From IMG/VR virus record IMGVR_UViG_3300010938_000004, positions 1-64,000 of that record: 64,000 nucleotides of DNA; one strand, written 5' to 3'. Below the pieces are notes generated by a model. The model ran no database searches. It saw only the letters and a program-made list of their open reading frames with translations, and was not told the DNA's origin. This DNA comes from a virus. A program made the translations under genes and the position numbers. Shown here one piece after another: positions 14,352 to 23,102 of the stretch. Within the stretch, counting starts at the first letter, position 1. Every line of letters starts with the position of its first letter.

Positions 14352-17300
14352 ACTCTCACCCGCATATCTATCCGTGGCATGATGGGCACACGACGCACTA
14401 TCAGCTCGCCAAGGGCGAGGAGCACCCGCATGTTAGCGCCCATGGTCCAGTGAATGACCAGGCCGGCGGGAACGAATCGGGCCTGGCCCACGAGATCCTT
14501 GAGCACTATGGAGCGCTCTCGCCAGGTAAGAAGACCAATCTGAAGTTTTACGGCGGATTGGAAAGCATAGAGCATAAGGTGGACCAGCACCTAAAGGACG
14601 CCGGCTACTCTGTCTATTACGCGGGCGGTAAGCATGGTAAGCCCGAACTGGCCTCTAAAAATTACAACACCAAGCACCTGATGATCTATGACCCGACGCC
14701 CGAGTCAGGCGGTGACTTTGGCGATGAGGCCTTCACTCGAACCTGGAGAAAGCTCCACGAGAAAGCCCACGCCGACACTTACGGCGAGGTCAATCGGCAG
14801 TTCGGTGAAGGGCGCCGTCTGGGAAAGCTGGGGAATCGCACCCTCAACGAGATGCAGCGTGCGGTCTACTGGGAGCACCTAGCAGCCCATCGCCAGCGCG
14901 ACCTGGCAAAGCAAATGGGCTACACCATGTCAGATCGAGACTTCGCCCGTGAGTACAACACGGTAATTGGCGATGCGGTTCATCGGGCTATCACTGGAAA
15001 ATTCACCGACCCCGCCGACTTGGGCTTTGAGCCACACGACAAGATGGTACCTATCTCCCATGCGATGTCGGCCCTTAAGGCACAAGCTGATAAACTGGGC
15101 CTGCGCCATGAGCACGATACGCTCCAGGCGGCCCATAGTGAGCTGAAAAAGGACCTTTCTAAGACGCGTGGTCACTCAAAACTTCCCCAATGGGCTAAAC
15201 AGGGTTATCGATTCAAGATCGATCCGCCAGAGAAGCCTTCGTACGGCACACCCGACTACGTTGACGCCCATCATTACGTGAAGACTGGTAAGATGCGCCG
15301 GTTTAGCCATCTTAATAAATCCGTTCTCGCTAAGTCCCCTTTTGGAGATGCGCCAAGTAAGACTCTGCCCTCTACGAGTCGTACTCGCTATCACGACTAC
15401 ACCTCTGTCCTGCCCGAAAAAGCCCGCCAGGAGGGTTACACGATCACCGTGGTCGACTCTTCCGGCATTGACCCGGACCGCGAAAGGTCTTACTTCCAAG
15501 CGCGCATACATCATCCTTCCGATCGGAGCATTCATGGCTGGCTGACTGCAGTCCACGGCAGCAAGACGGGCAACTTGTTTACGATCCACGACACCGCTTC
15601 CTTGGATAAGGAACACCGCGGCAAGGGCCTTGGGCGCGCGATGTACGAGGCGCTGTACCACCATCTAGTGAAGAACGGCGTCCACCATGTGGCTGGCGGC
15701 CTACACACCAAAGAGGCTCAGAGGGTTCATGAGTCGATAGCGCGCAAGCATGGCATTACCATTATGGGCGGTAGGGGTGAAAGCTATTTTTACAAGCTGC
15801 CAATCGCAAAATCAGAATACCAGTCGCTAAACAAGAAGGAGCCCGATCACATCGGCCTCTACCATCTAAGTACGGTTGCCGGGCTGAAAACAATTCATCC
15901 CGACCGCATGGGCACGTCAGGCGTAAAGGCCGAGGAGTACAAGCGGGGCCTGCCCGAGGTCGGGCGTGCGTACTTTTATAGGGATGGGCATGAAGCTGAG
16001 CCTGTGGTGCGAGACGCATCTAAGGTTGTGTACCGAACATCTGTTGACTCGGCGAGCTTGTACGACATGGGCGAGGATAAATGCGGCCACGTGGCCTCCG
16101 CGGTAAAAGAGAATGCCGGCGTTTGGAATCCGGACCGGGTGTACTCGAAAATTCGCGCAGCTGGCTATAAGGGCGTGTATAATTCGCAATCTCGCCTGCC
16201 ACATGTAGTGGCCATGCTGCATCCGGTAGAGGTCCATCACGAGGAGGAGCTGAAAAAGTCCAAGGTCCAGCCCGAGAAGCTGAAAAAATCCGAGACCAAG
16301 GGTCCGAACTGGCGCATGCCGACCGTAGAAGACCTGCACGAAGAGTATAAGACCGAGCGTGGTTTTTTCGAATGCTGGCCTGAAGAAAACCACGTCGATG
16401 TGCCGTCAGCTGAATCCTTCGCCGCTGGCGCGTTAAAGCACGGCCGCATCGAAACGATCGAGTACAAGGATATCAAGTCTAAATTCGATGATCACCATTC
16501 TATCGAAGACGAATACATGGGCGAGCGCGTTGGCAAACTAAAAGAAGCAATGGATTCCGGTGCTGAACTGCCGATGCCGGTGGTTTTCCAGACCCAAGAT
16601 CCGACTTCCACATACCATCACCGGTACATCAATCTCGGCGGCCGTACTCGAATCGGGGCGGCTCTTGCCGGTGGCCATCACGTCAAGGCTCTTGTTATCC
16701 CGTACCCGGAAGAGGGCGAGCCTCTTTACTCGCCGGCCCTGAAGAAGTCCGAAGACAAACCAGCAGAGACTAAGCGCCAGAAGAAGCGCTCGTTCTACGA
16801 GCAGATCGTAGAGGAGAACTACAAAAAGCAGAAGGTGAAGCCTCACTATTTAGGACGGGTTGGCGATATGCACGTCATGATCGCCACCCATCCAGATCAT
16901 GACAATCTCATCGGCCACCATCACTATGCTGAAGATGCCCACAATGCGATGCGACAACTTGAGGGAGCAGCAGGTCAGGGATTTCGCACCTTCATTATGC
17001 ACGGTCCGAAAGCGATGGATGTGGCCAAGGAAATGGGCTACGCCTCCGCTCTTCCGGAAGAGTCCAAGAAGCTGAAGAAGTATGACTTGGCAAAGTCTCC
17101 GCCCGTTGCGGCCTTCGATTCAATCGAACAAGCAGACGACTGGGACGCGCATAATCAGCCCCGGTCAATCTATAGGCCGGGCTACCACACTGTTAAAACT
17201 ACGAAGGTAGGGATGTTTCGCGGAAAAGCTCTTTATCATCATGTCATTTCTGATCCGGTGGCACACAAAAAAGACGACGCGACCGTGCAGCATTTTTTAT

Positions 17301-19105
17301 CTCATCACGCAGATCCGTCGAAGCGCGGCATCTCGCACATTAGCGGAGAAACCTACAAAGGTACCCTGCAGGTGTATGCCAGCAATACAGACAGGCGTTA
17401 TCGCGGGATGGGCCTTGGTGCCAAGCTGTACGATCTGGCAGCCAAACATCACGGCAGCCTAAGCTCTGATTTTGCTCTTTCGGGGGCGTCGGATGCGATT
17501 TACCGCAAGCTCGCTGAGCGGCCTGGATACAAGGCCAAGTTGCGGCCATGGGGGAAAGAGCAGGGACACTATCTTGAATATAAAAAGCCGCAGCCCAAGA
17601 AACTACGCAAGTCAGAGCTGAAGCAGTCTGAAGAAGCCCATCGCCTAGCGGATTCGTGGTCAGCAGATGGCATACCCGATGACAGAGAGGCGCTGCACGC
17701 TGAGATGGCGAAGCCAGAGAACCATGCACTGGCGCGTCAGATGCGCGATCATCTATCTACCCTAGTGCCCACTAAGGATATGAACGGAGAGCGTCATTTC
17801 CTACTGCATCGTAGGCACTCGCGACTGACTGAAAGCGCTATTACGCATGACAAGCCAACTTCTTATAGTGCGCTACCAAAGGGCCGCGTTCATGAGGTCA
17901 TGGATGGTGGATACATCCATAGCGCTTGGGTGCCCGAGAGTAAGGTGTCTTACTCTTTTCTTTACCGGGGCCATGACCCGGAAGCAGAGGTCATCGTATC
18001 GCCTGGCACTTATCAGGTGCACGAGAAGTTCTTTCAAACCTCGAACATGTCTCACCCCGTGCTGGGGCATCCCAAGAACGCATGGGACAACTACTACAGC
18101 GGCTTTTACAGCGACAAGTTTGTAAAGAAGTCCGAAGATCCCGAGCGCACGGATTCTGGCGCTACTCCTCCTGCCCTACCTGGCTCTAGCTTTCGGCCTA
18201 ACAAGGAACCACCCCCTCTGCCTGGAGACCGTGGTAAGCGTTACGCGGCGTACGTCCCTGCTAACCACCTTGCCCATCCTGCGCACTCGGATGGGCGGCT
18301 TAATCATGACTGGGACGCTTTCTATGCGGGCCCCGGTAAAGGTTACACGCACGATTCCACCCAGGCGATGAAGTTCCTTTCAGTAGAGCAGGCGCACAAA
18401 CATCTAAGCCAGCGTGGGAAGATCGATGCTCCTAGCGCTAATGACCACTACTTCGCCGAGGTGTCTGGCAAGGATCTGGAGCGTCTCGTCAAGAATGAAG
18501 GCAAGGAAGTTGCTTCCATTGCCGTAATGCGAGATGGTTGCCTCTTGATGGGGCGACGCAAGGACTCCAATCGTTGGACTTTGCCTGGCGGCCATGCTGA
18601 CCATGGCGAGGACAAGCACGATGCTGCTGCCCGCGAGTTGTGGGAGGAAGCCGGCATCAAGGCCCGGCGCAGGGACTTGAAGCATTTAGCCAGTAAACAC
18701 GTCACCACTTTCACTGGTAAGCAGAAGTGCGTACACGCTTTCTTGTACGAGCATCGGGGCGAGGAACCACACACCAAGAACGACCCGGACAATGAGTGCT
18801 ATGAGTGGAAGTTCATAGACGTGCGCGATGGACTTCCACAAGATATCAAAGAGAATCTGCACAGCCCCAACAACTTGGTTCTGGAAGAGCTAGGGCTCCT
18901 TGGAGAAGAGATCAGCAAGTCCGAAGGGGCCAATCCTCACCGCGGATGGATTCACCCCGATGGCTCATTTACTCCGATCAAGGATCACGAAGATCGTGCC
19001 GGAAGGGGGCCTGAATACCAAAAAGCCGGCCTTGAGGGGAAGCATCATGCCCATGATGCTAATGCCTTCATCCGTAGTGGTATCATCAAGCCTTATAGGA
19101 GTTAG
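14348..19105 (+). CDS. Giant modular effector: zincin, GNAT, YH-S module, ParB-like, GNAT, ART-like, Nudix
   Basis: The 1585-residue protein is built of modules cut by K-S motifs at S325/S330, S489, S638/S648, S801, S917, S1089/S1094, S1262 and S1525. Module 1 has HEKAH at 137-141 (zincin-like). Module 2 is a GNAT with R424-GKGLG. Module 3 starts GLYHLST (505-508), a pattern seen in ADP-ribosyltransferase-like folds. Module 4 is ParB-like (LGGRTRIGAALAGGHHV, 763-779). Module 5 is unknown. Module 6 is a second GNAT (R1019-GMGLG). Module 7 has the R-S-E layout of ADP-ribosyltransferases (R1155/R1156, TSYS 1171-1174, EAE 1212-1214). Module 8 is Nudix, with a perfect GX5EX7REUXEEXGU box at 1415-1437. 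The last 60 residues are unassigned. Several activities would modify proteins or nucleotides. Virion delivery and cleavage at K-S sites are inference. Confidence 0.85.
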   Translation: MNSHPHIYPWHDGHTTHYQLAKGEEHPHVSAHGPVNDQAGGNESGLAHEILEHYGALSPGKKTNLKFYGGLESIEHKVDQHLKDAGYSVYYAGGKHGKPELASKNYNTKHLMIYDPTPESGGDFGDEAFTRTWRKLHEKAHADTYGEVNRQFGEGRRLGKLGNRTLNEMQRAVYWEHLAAHRQRDLAKQMGYTMSDRDFAREYNTVIGDAVHRAITGKFTDPADLGFEPHDKMVPISHAMSALKAQADKLGLRHEHDTLQAAHSELKKDLSKTRGHSKLPQWAKQGYRFKIDPPEKPSYGTPDYVDAHHYVKTGKMRRFSHLNKSVLAKSPFGDAPSKTLPSTSRTRYHDYTSVLPEKARQEGYTITVVDSSGIDPDRERSYFQARIHHPSDRSIHGWLTAVHGSKTGNLFTIHDTASLDKEHRGKGLGRAMYEALYHHLVKNGVHHVAGGLHTKEAQRVHESIARKHGITIMGGRGESYFYKLPIAKSEYQSLNKKEPDHIGLYHLSTVAGLKTIHPDRMGTSGVKAEEYKRGLPEVGRAYFYRDGHEAEPVVRDASKVVYRTSVDSASLYDMGEDKCGHVASAVKENAGVWNPDRVYSKIRAAGYKGVYNSQSRLPHVVAMLHPVEVHHEEELKKSKVQPEKLKKSETKGPNWRMPTVEDLHEEYKTERGFFECWPEENHVDVPSAESFAAGALKHGRIETIEYKDIKSKFDDHHSIEDEYMGERVGKLKEAMDSGAELPMPVVFQTQDPTSTYHHRYINLGGRTRIGAALAGGHHVKALVIPYPEEGEPLYSPALKKSEDKPAETKRQKKRSFYEQIVEENYKKQKVKPHYLGRVGDMHVMIATHPDHDNLIGHHHYAEDAHNAMRQLEGAAGQGFRTFIMHGPKAMDVAKEMGYASALPEESKKLKKYDLAKSPPVAAFDSIEQADDWDAHNQPRSIYRPGYHTVKTTKVGMFRGKALYHHVISDPVAHKKDDATVQHFLSHHADPSKRGISHISGETYKGTLQVYASNTDRRYRGMGLGAKLYDLAAKHHGSLSSDFALSGASDAIYRKLAERPGYKAKLRPWGKEQGHYLEYKKPQPKKLRKSELKQSEEAHRLADSWSADGIPDDREALHAEMAKPENHALARQMRDHLSTLVPTKDMNGERHFLLHRRHSRLTESAITHDKPTSYSALPKGRVHEVMDGGYIHSAWVPESKVSYSFLYRGHDPEAEVIVSPGTYQVHEKFFQTSNMSHPVLGHPKNAWDNYYSGFYSDKFVKKSEDPERTDSGATPPALPGSSFRPNKEPPPLPGDRGKRYAAYVPANHLAHPAHSDGRLNHDWDAFYAGPGKGYTHDSTQAMKFLSVEQAHKHLSQRGKIDAPSANDHYFAEVSGKDLERLVKNEGKEVASIAVMRDGCLLMGRRKDSNRWTLPGGHADHGEDKHDAAARELWEEAGIKARRRDLKHLASKHVTTFTGKQKCVHAFLYEHRGEEPHTKNDPDNECYEWKFIDVRDGLPQDIKENLHSPNNLVLEELGLLGEEISKSEGANPHRGWIHPDGSFTPIKDHEDRAGRGPEYQKAGLEGKHHAHDANAFIRSGIIKPYRS

Positions 19106-19108
19106 CAC

Positions 19109-19795
19109 ATGAACCGTGAGATCAACCCGCTCGCCCAGAAGCTTGCCGACCTGGTAGATCGCGTTCAGGCGCGCCTCCAAGAGAAGTACGAGATGGAGGA
19201 GGCTAAGCGCGAAGAAGAGCAGGGCTACGAAGAGGTAGACCCGCGTGATGGCCGAGTGTACGTGTCTTATGACGGCGACGACATCGGCAATGCCGTGGCA
19301 CGCGCCGAGGAAGAGAACGACCCAGAGAAGCTCAAAGAGATCTCTAACCGCATCGACCAGGGTCAATCCAGACTCAAGCAGTGGGCTCTCGCCCAGAATG
19401 GAGAAGTGGTGGAGGCCGGCGGCGACGAGGGCATGCTGCTGGTGCCGGAGATGGCCTTGGACTCGATCGAGAATGTGCGCCAGGAATATCTAGATACGGT
19501 CGGCGCTACCCTCACTGTTGGAGTTGGACGAGACGTGCGTCAGAGCATCCGGGCCAGAATGGTCGGCAAGCTCCGCGGCAAGAACATGGTCGTGGAATGG
19601 ACTCCTGAGGTCAACCGAGAGTACGAAGCTCGCATGCTAGTGTACGAGCAAGATGAAGGCGCCAAGGTCCGAGGGGCCATGGGCGCTCAGGAGAGCGCGG
19701 TCGAGAAAGCTCTGAGGGAACAGGAACGAGAGGCGCTGCTGGATGAAGACGATGCCCTGATCCCTATCGAGGGATACGCACAAGAAGAGGACTGA
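19109..19795 (+). CDS. GGDEF/mCpol-like nucleotide cyclase or polymerase palm protein
   Basis: The 228-residue protein follows the giant effector after three bases with its own site (AGGAGTTAGC). Residues 51-60, YVSYDGDDIG, supply the first metal-binding aspartates. Residues 102-111, EAGGDEGMLL, form the GGDE hairpin. TLTVGVG (134-140) and GKLRGKN (153-159) complete the pattern of GGDEF-type and minimal CRISPR polymerase (mCpol) palms. The N-terminal 40 residues and the C-terminal 50 are acidic helices. The family makes cyclic di- or oligonucleotides from NTPs. No receptor or partner domain is visible here. In a phage it could make a decoy or signalling nucleotide, which is inference. Confidence 0.65.
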   Translation: MNREINPLAQKLADLVDRVQARLQEKYEMEEAKREEEQGYEEVDPRDGRVYVSYDGDDIGNAVARAEEENDPEKLKEISNRIDQGQSRLKQWALAQNGEVVEAGGDEGMLLVPEMALDSIENVRQEYLDTVGATLTVGVGRDVRQSIRARMVGKLRGKNMVVEWTPEVNREYEARMLVYEQDEGAKVRGAMGAQESAVEKALREQEREALLDEDDALIPIEGYAQEED

Positions 19796-19798
19796 GCG

Positions 19799-20134
19799 TC
19801 AGCTGTCAGACCAATGATCCTTCATGCCAAACGAGCTGAAGCGACTCCATTTAACGTGACTAGAGCTTAACATGCGGAATTGTCCCACTCCGCATTTCTT
19901 GCAGCTTCTGTGCTTCCAAGAATCCTCTATGGACCCAGCCGTTTTCCATTTGCCGAACTTGTGTCGGCATCCATAGATTGCAGATAGATTGCAGATAGCC
20001 GACGGTAGCCCTTGAGTAGCCAGCGACTCAATTGAAAGCTGTAATACACCCAAATTACTCAGTGCGCCAGAGCCACCAAAGGCAAAAGATCGAAGGCGGG
20101 AATCCAGGACCGGCGAATCGCATGGGTCGCCCAT
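19799..20134 (-). CDS. Zinc-knuckle protein, weakly supported
   Basis: The 111-residue minus-strand ORF has an undistinguished N-terminal half. Its C-terminal half (CRHKFGKWKTAG, then RSCKKCGVGQFRML) resembles small phage zinc proteins with C-x-H and CxxC pairs. An internal start near the CNLSAIYGCRH segment is possible. It converges on the cyclase gene with a gap of three bases. Confidence 0.4.
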   Translation of the reverse strand: MGDPCDSPVLDSRLRSFAFGGSGALSNLGVLQLSIESLATQGLPSAICNLSAIYGCRHKFGKWKTAGSIEDSWKHRSCKKCGVGQFRMLSSSHVKWSRFSSFGMKDHWSDS

Positions 20135-20176
20135 ATTAGAGACGCCAGAAGACCTGATATTGCCATGCTCACTATT

Positions 20177-20929
20177 TCAATTATTTTCTCGCTCTTTATG
20201 CTTGCGCTTTAGGTTATACACTTTGCATTCACCCCGGTCGATTTCGCACATTAGCGGGGCCAGACTGACCCCAGCCTCCACTCCCCCTGCTGCAGCGGCC
20301 CTCTCCTCTAGGCGCTCGATGAATTTGGGGTGCGCCTTGTTTCTTCTCGCCCGCTTGACGACGTCCATTGCCGAGCGTAGGGGGTGCTTCTTAAATTTCA
20401 TGGCATTTTCCATGAACTGCTCGAAGGCTCGATGGTTTTCTTCAGCTTCTTTGCTCACGAACGACACAGACACGAAGGGCAGGATGGCGCTCTTATATTC
20501 TATCTGTGCGTAAATCACCGGTTCGTATCCCCACTCTACAACCCTCTCGCGGGCAATTTTTAGCGCACGCATGTAGCCAGACACTCCTGAATCGGTACAG
20601 CCCCTTAGCATGGCTACGTATCCGCCCGGCTTGTCCTCGTAGATCTGGTCTGCATCATGAATATTTTGGTAGAACATCAACTGATTCCTGAACTGCACCA
20701 AGGCCTCAGTCACCCATTGACCTTGCCAGTCTTGGCAGGACGCCTGGAATACTTCTTGGCGAGCTGGGATGACCCTGATGGTCCAACACTTTCGACCCCA
20801 TGCAACGCAGAACACTGAGCGCCCGGAGAGCAGGGCTCTTTTGACCTCTGGCAGAAAGAGAAGAAAGCCTTCCGAATCGGGAGTGCGCTTGTACTTGTAC
20901 GTATCGTCCCTGTACGTTTGGATGTACAT
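20177..20929 (-). CDS. Hypothetical protein
   Basis: AAGGAGGGGTAG directly before ATG 20929 sets the start of this 250-residue protein. The first half alternates strand and helix (EVKRALLSGRSVFCVAWGRK). The second half is charged, with a RSAMDVVKRARRNKAHPKFI helix. No transmembrane segment or known motif is seen. TATCAT lies about 20 bases before the site and could be its -10 box. Confidence 0.6.
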   Translation of the reverse strand: MYIQTYRDDTYKYKRTPDSEGFLLFLPEVKRALLSGRSVFCVAWGRKCWTIRVIPARQEVFQASCQDWQGQWVTEALVQFRNQLMFYQNIHDADQIYEDKPGGYVAMLRGCTDSGVSGYMRALKIARERVVEWGYEPVIYAQIEYKSAILPFVSVSFVSKEAEENHRAFEQFMENAMKFKKHPLRSAMDVVKRARRNKAHPKFIERLEERAAAAGGVEAGVSLAPLMCEIDRGECKVYNLKRKHKERENN

Positions 20930-20975
20930 CTACCCCTCCTTTTATGCCTTATGATACACAAGCTCTCGATAACCG

Positions 20976-21359
20976 CTAAGCATGGTCGTGATTCCCCCAG
21001 CGCGGGATTACCATCACAACCTCTCGGCAGGCCTGCTTGACAACCTCGTCGTTCTTAGCAAATGCCTTTAGATAGCGCGGATCTTTGCTTGCCGCCATTT
21101 TCAGCATGCGTTTAGGATTCGTCGCTCGGATGGGGCATAGATTGACCACCGCGATTGAAGCAAAGCCAAGATGAGATGCGAAGCCGCACATGCGCCTGAT
21201 GGTGGAGCCATCTACCTCGGCATCTGCTGTCGACGGATTAAGCCCTATGAAGCACACGGTTCCCGGTGCGGCGGCGTCGCTTAGCCATGCCCCCTTGAGC
21301 AGGTAACGAAACCGCAGACATGGGCTTAGAACGGCTGATTTCTCGTCCGTGTCAATCAT
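20976..21359 (-). CDS. DUF1643 family protein, C-terminally short
   Basis: The core reads VCFIGLNPSTADAEVDGSTI, then ASIAVVNLCPIRATNP, the hallmark of DUF1643 (GLNPSTAD and NLfpxRAT). It ends IPRWGNHDHA, just after the WG position. Family members usually continue for about 40 residues with a Pro-His-Pro-Leu-type motif, which is missing here, so the protein is truncated or diverged. ATG 21359 was chosen. A GTG two codons earlier is also possible. Its 5' end overlaps the 3' end of the preceding gene. DUF1643 proteins are common in phages and their activity is not established. Confidence 0.7.
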   Translation of the reverse strand: MIDTDEKSAVLSPCLRFRYLLKGAWLSDAAAPGTVCFIGLNPSTADAEVDGSTIRRMCGFASHLGFASIAVVNLCPIRATNPKRMLKMAASKDPRYLKAFAKNDEVVKQACREVVMVIPRWGNHDHA

Positions 21360-21642
21360 GACCACCTGTCCTCCAGGTGACCTTGACCCATGGCTCCGCG
21401 TCGTCGACTGCCTGATAGAAGAGCCGGTCTAGGATATCAGTGATATCAGGCGGTGCCTCGTATTGAGAGCTGTGCTTCAGAATGTGCTTAGCCACATATC
21501 GGCCCATTTTCTTGATGTCCACCACATCGCAGTCAATGTATTCCGGATTATTTTCGAAGGCGTGCTTCATGAGGGCCAATGGCACACGTATCACAAGCTC
21601 ATCGTCCTCAATCTTTGCTTTCATTTGTCGGATCTTTCCCAT
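21352..21642 (-). CDS. Hypothetical protein
   Basis: GATGAGGAGACTGCTG before ATG 21642 is a good ribosome binding site, so the protein is 96 residues. A longer form from 21684 lacks one. The sequence (MGKIRQMKAKIEDDELVIRV, then IDIxxxGRYVAKHIL-like helices) suggests a small alpha/beta fold. No family is recognised. Its end overlaps the DUF1643 gene. Confidence 0.55.
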   Translation of the reverse strand: MGKIRQMKAKIEDDELVIRVPLALMKHAFENNPEYIDCDVVDIKKMGRYVAKHILKHSSQYEAPPDITDILDRLFYQAVDDAEPWVKVTWRTGGHD

Positions 21643-21713
21643 CAGCAGTCTCCTCATCCTTGATATCTTTCGATGGTCTCCCACCAGGAGTGGTGCATGC
21701 CGTCGTGGTCCGT

Positions 21714-21854
21714 TTACTCACGATACTCCTGTACTTCCTTATACTTTTCCAGCCAGATCGTGTAACCATCGTTCAGCCGCACGGGCAACAGCGCGAACTC
21801 GTGCACGATGCGCCTGTCGCCCGCAACCGGAGGCCGCTCAGTGCGCCAGCGCAT
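21714..21854 (-). CDS. Small hypothetical protein
   Basis: A 46-codon ORF reads MRWRTERPPVAGDRRIVHEF, then ALLPVRLNDGYTIWLEKYKE, ending EYRE. The style (W-R..P..GD.R....FA..P, then WLE.Y) is that of small phage proteins. It starts seven bases after the upstream stop. A second short frame from the GTG overlapping its stop (SKRTTTACTTPGGRPSKD) could be another tiny gene, but it overlaps the next start and is not listed. Confidence 0.55.
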   Translation of the reverse strand: MRWRTERPPVAGDRRIVHEFALLPVRLNDGYTIWLEKYKEVQEYRE

Positions 21855-21861
21855 TCATGAC

Positions 21862-22254
21862 TCATTGAAGCTCGCGCTCACAGCGCTGAACCGCCATGAC
21901 TCGGATAATTAGCTCATCCGCGGTCATGGGGCCCACAAAATTCAGCTCACACGCTGGATGATTGCCGCGAATGTAGGTCCAAGGGATGACACCCGGAGCT
22001 TCGAGTAGTTTGAAATCCTCCAAGTAAATGAGATCAGCGATCGGCGCCAACAGCGGCTCTGCCTCTTTGAGGCTCGGCTCGTAGAGCTTGCAGCCAAAAC
22101 ACCAACTGGGTTCGGTATTGATAAACACCTGCATCCGAACCTTGCTGGTCTGACGAAAGTAGAACCTACCCCCGTCCGGAATGATCCGATGGTACCTGTA
22201 GGCCCCGAGCGCACAGCTGGACGCCAGAGCGAGCATCAGCAGTAGCATTTTCAT
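21862..22254 (-). CDS. Exported thioredoxin-like protein
   Basis: GGAGGGAAAACT before ATG 22254 sets the start. The 130-residue protein begins MKMLLLMLALASSCALG, a signal peptide. The mature part has VFINTEPSWCFGCKLYEPSL, the W-C-x-x-C active site of the thioredoxin fold, followed by strand and helix. A cis-Pro (GVIPWTYI) lies about 50 residues later, as in the fold. It may assist disulfide chemistry outside the cytoplasm or be a host-surface factor. The partner is unknown. Confidence 0.6.
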   Translation of the reverse strand: MKMLLLMLALASSCALGAYRYHRIIPDGGRFYFRQTSKVRMQVFINTEPSWCFGCKLYEPSLKEAEPLLAPIADLIYLEDFKLLEAPGVIPWTYIRGNHPACELNFVGPMTADELIIRVMAVQRCERELQ

Positions 22255-22355
22255 AGTTTTCCCTCCACTCTTCATCATTAGAGCACGCATTGGGCGATAA
22301 AATCTAGTTGAAATTTGCCTAGTAGCCATGCAGACTTTTCCCACAGAGGCGGATA

Positions 22356-22640
22356 GTGAATGATGAAAATTTCGATGTTAAAGCTTTCGAAGAGGCCCTC
22401 AGTGACGCCATGGGCCACGTCGTGGGTTAGAAAAGAGAAATCACCGACGATCCTAAAATCCGAATCGAGACTACCACTCAGTATGCCGACGCAGGCGGTA
22501 TATTCCGCCCCGTGGGGCCGACCGTAAAGGCCCTTAAGCCCGGATGTTATAGCCTGATTGTAGATTCAGCCGGAATAGGCTTTAAGCCTAAAAGCATCGT
22601 CACGGATACCCCGCATCGCTTCAAGGACATCGGACGATGA
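22356..22640 (+). pseudogene. Coding frame interrupted by one TAG
   Basis: From GTG 22356 (AGAGGCGG upstream) the frame reads NDENFDVKAFEEALSDAMGH, VVG, TAG (22428), KREITDDPKIRIETTTQYAD, then GPTVKALKPGCYSLIV and ends TGA 22638. Codons on both sides of the TAG look coding, are in the same frame, and the final TGA overlaps the next start (ATGA). CAG in place of TAG would make a normal 94-residue protein. The family is not recognised. Confidence 0.5.
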
Positions 22641-22852
22641 GTGATCCTTTCGAAAAAGTCCTAGGCGCCTTGGCTGAACTAAGGGACGAATTGCGCGACG
22701 TCCTTGGTCGGTGGCGCGGATTGCCTATATACATAGGCGCAATCCGCAATGGTGGCACACCCTGCGATATGATGGTCGGCGCCTGCGCCTGTGGCGCCTG
22801 GCACAAGGCAGATGAGTGGCCGCTGCGCCTCTCAAGGGCAAGATTCTTCTAG
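22637..22852 (+). CDS. Hypothetical protein
   Basis: The 71-residue protein starts MSDPFEKVLGALAELRDELR, overlapping the previous stop by ATGA. It ends with a CACGAWHKADEWP stretch and a TAG at 22850. If that amber is read, the frame continues EIKCGSL to a TGA at 22874 that overlaps the next ATG, the coupling seen elsewhere. The function is unknown. Confidence 0.5.
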   Translation: MSDPFEKVLGALAELRDELRDVLGRWRGLPIYIGAIRNGGTPCDMMVGACACGAWHKADEWPLRLSRARFF

Positions 22853-22872
22853 GAAATCAAGTGTGGCAGTTT

Positions 22873-23022
22873 ATGAACCGTAAACGCAAACCCAGCAAGT
22901 AGAGCCGTGCGAAGGCGATGTGGCCAAAGATTGGGCCTGCCTCGATGCCCGCGGAACTTCTTCCAGACCAAAAGCCCAGCCTGGAGAGGCGAGTAGGCTG
23001 GTCGCCTTGCGGACCGGCATAG
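22873..23022 (+). pseudogene. Possible small gene with internal TAG
   Basis: From ATG 22873 the frame reads MNRKRKPSK, TAG (22900), SRAKAMWPKIGPASMPAELL, then PDQKPSLERRVGWSPCGPA and TAG 23020. It is coupled by ATGA to the readthrough end of the previous gene. The composition after the first TAG is plausible but not distinctive. 23023-23087 holds no gene. Confidence 0.3.
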
Positions 23023-23065
23023 CGCCACTGCCGTAGAGGCCACCATCGCCAGAATGTTCGGCATT

Positions 23066-23102
23066 TAGACAGCCATCTTATCCCTGATAGGATGTAAGGG
23101 TG
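23066..23102 (+). promoter_or_regulatory. Leaderless promoter with palindrome over the GTG start
   Basis: TAGACA (23066-23071), 16 bases, TAGGAT (23088-23093), six bases, GTG 23100. The perfect repeat AAGGGTG-TT-CACCCTT (23097-23112) covers the start codon and could form a hairpin at the very 5' end of the mRNA. Confidence 0.55.

Noticed and set aside
6084-23022. Genome-wide reassignment of TAG to glutamine
   Set aside because: Several intact genes end in TAG with sensible boundaries, and the long virion genes have no internal TAG.
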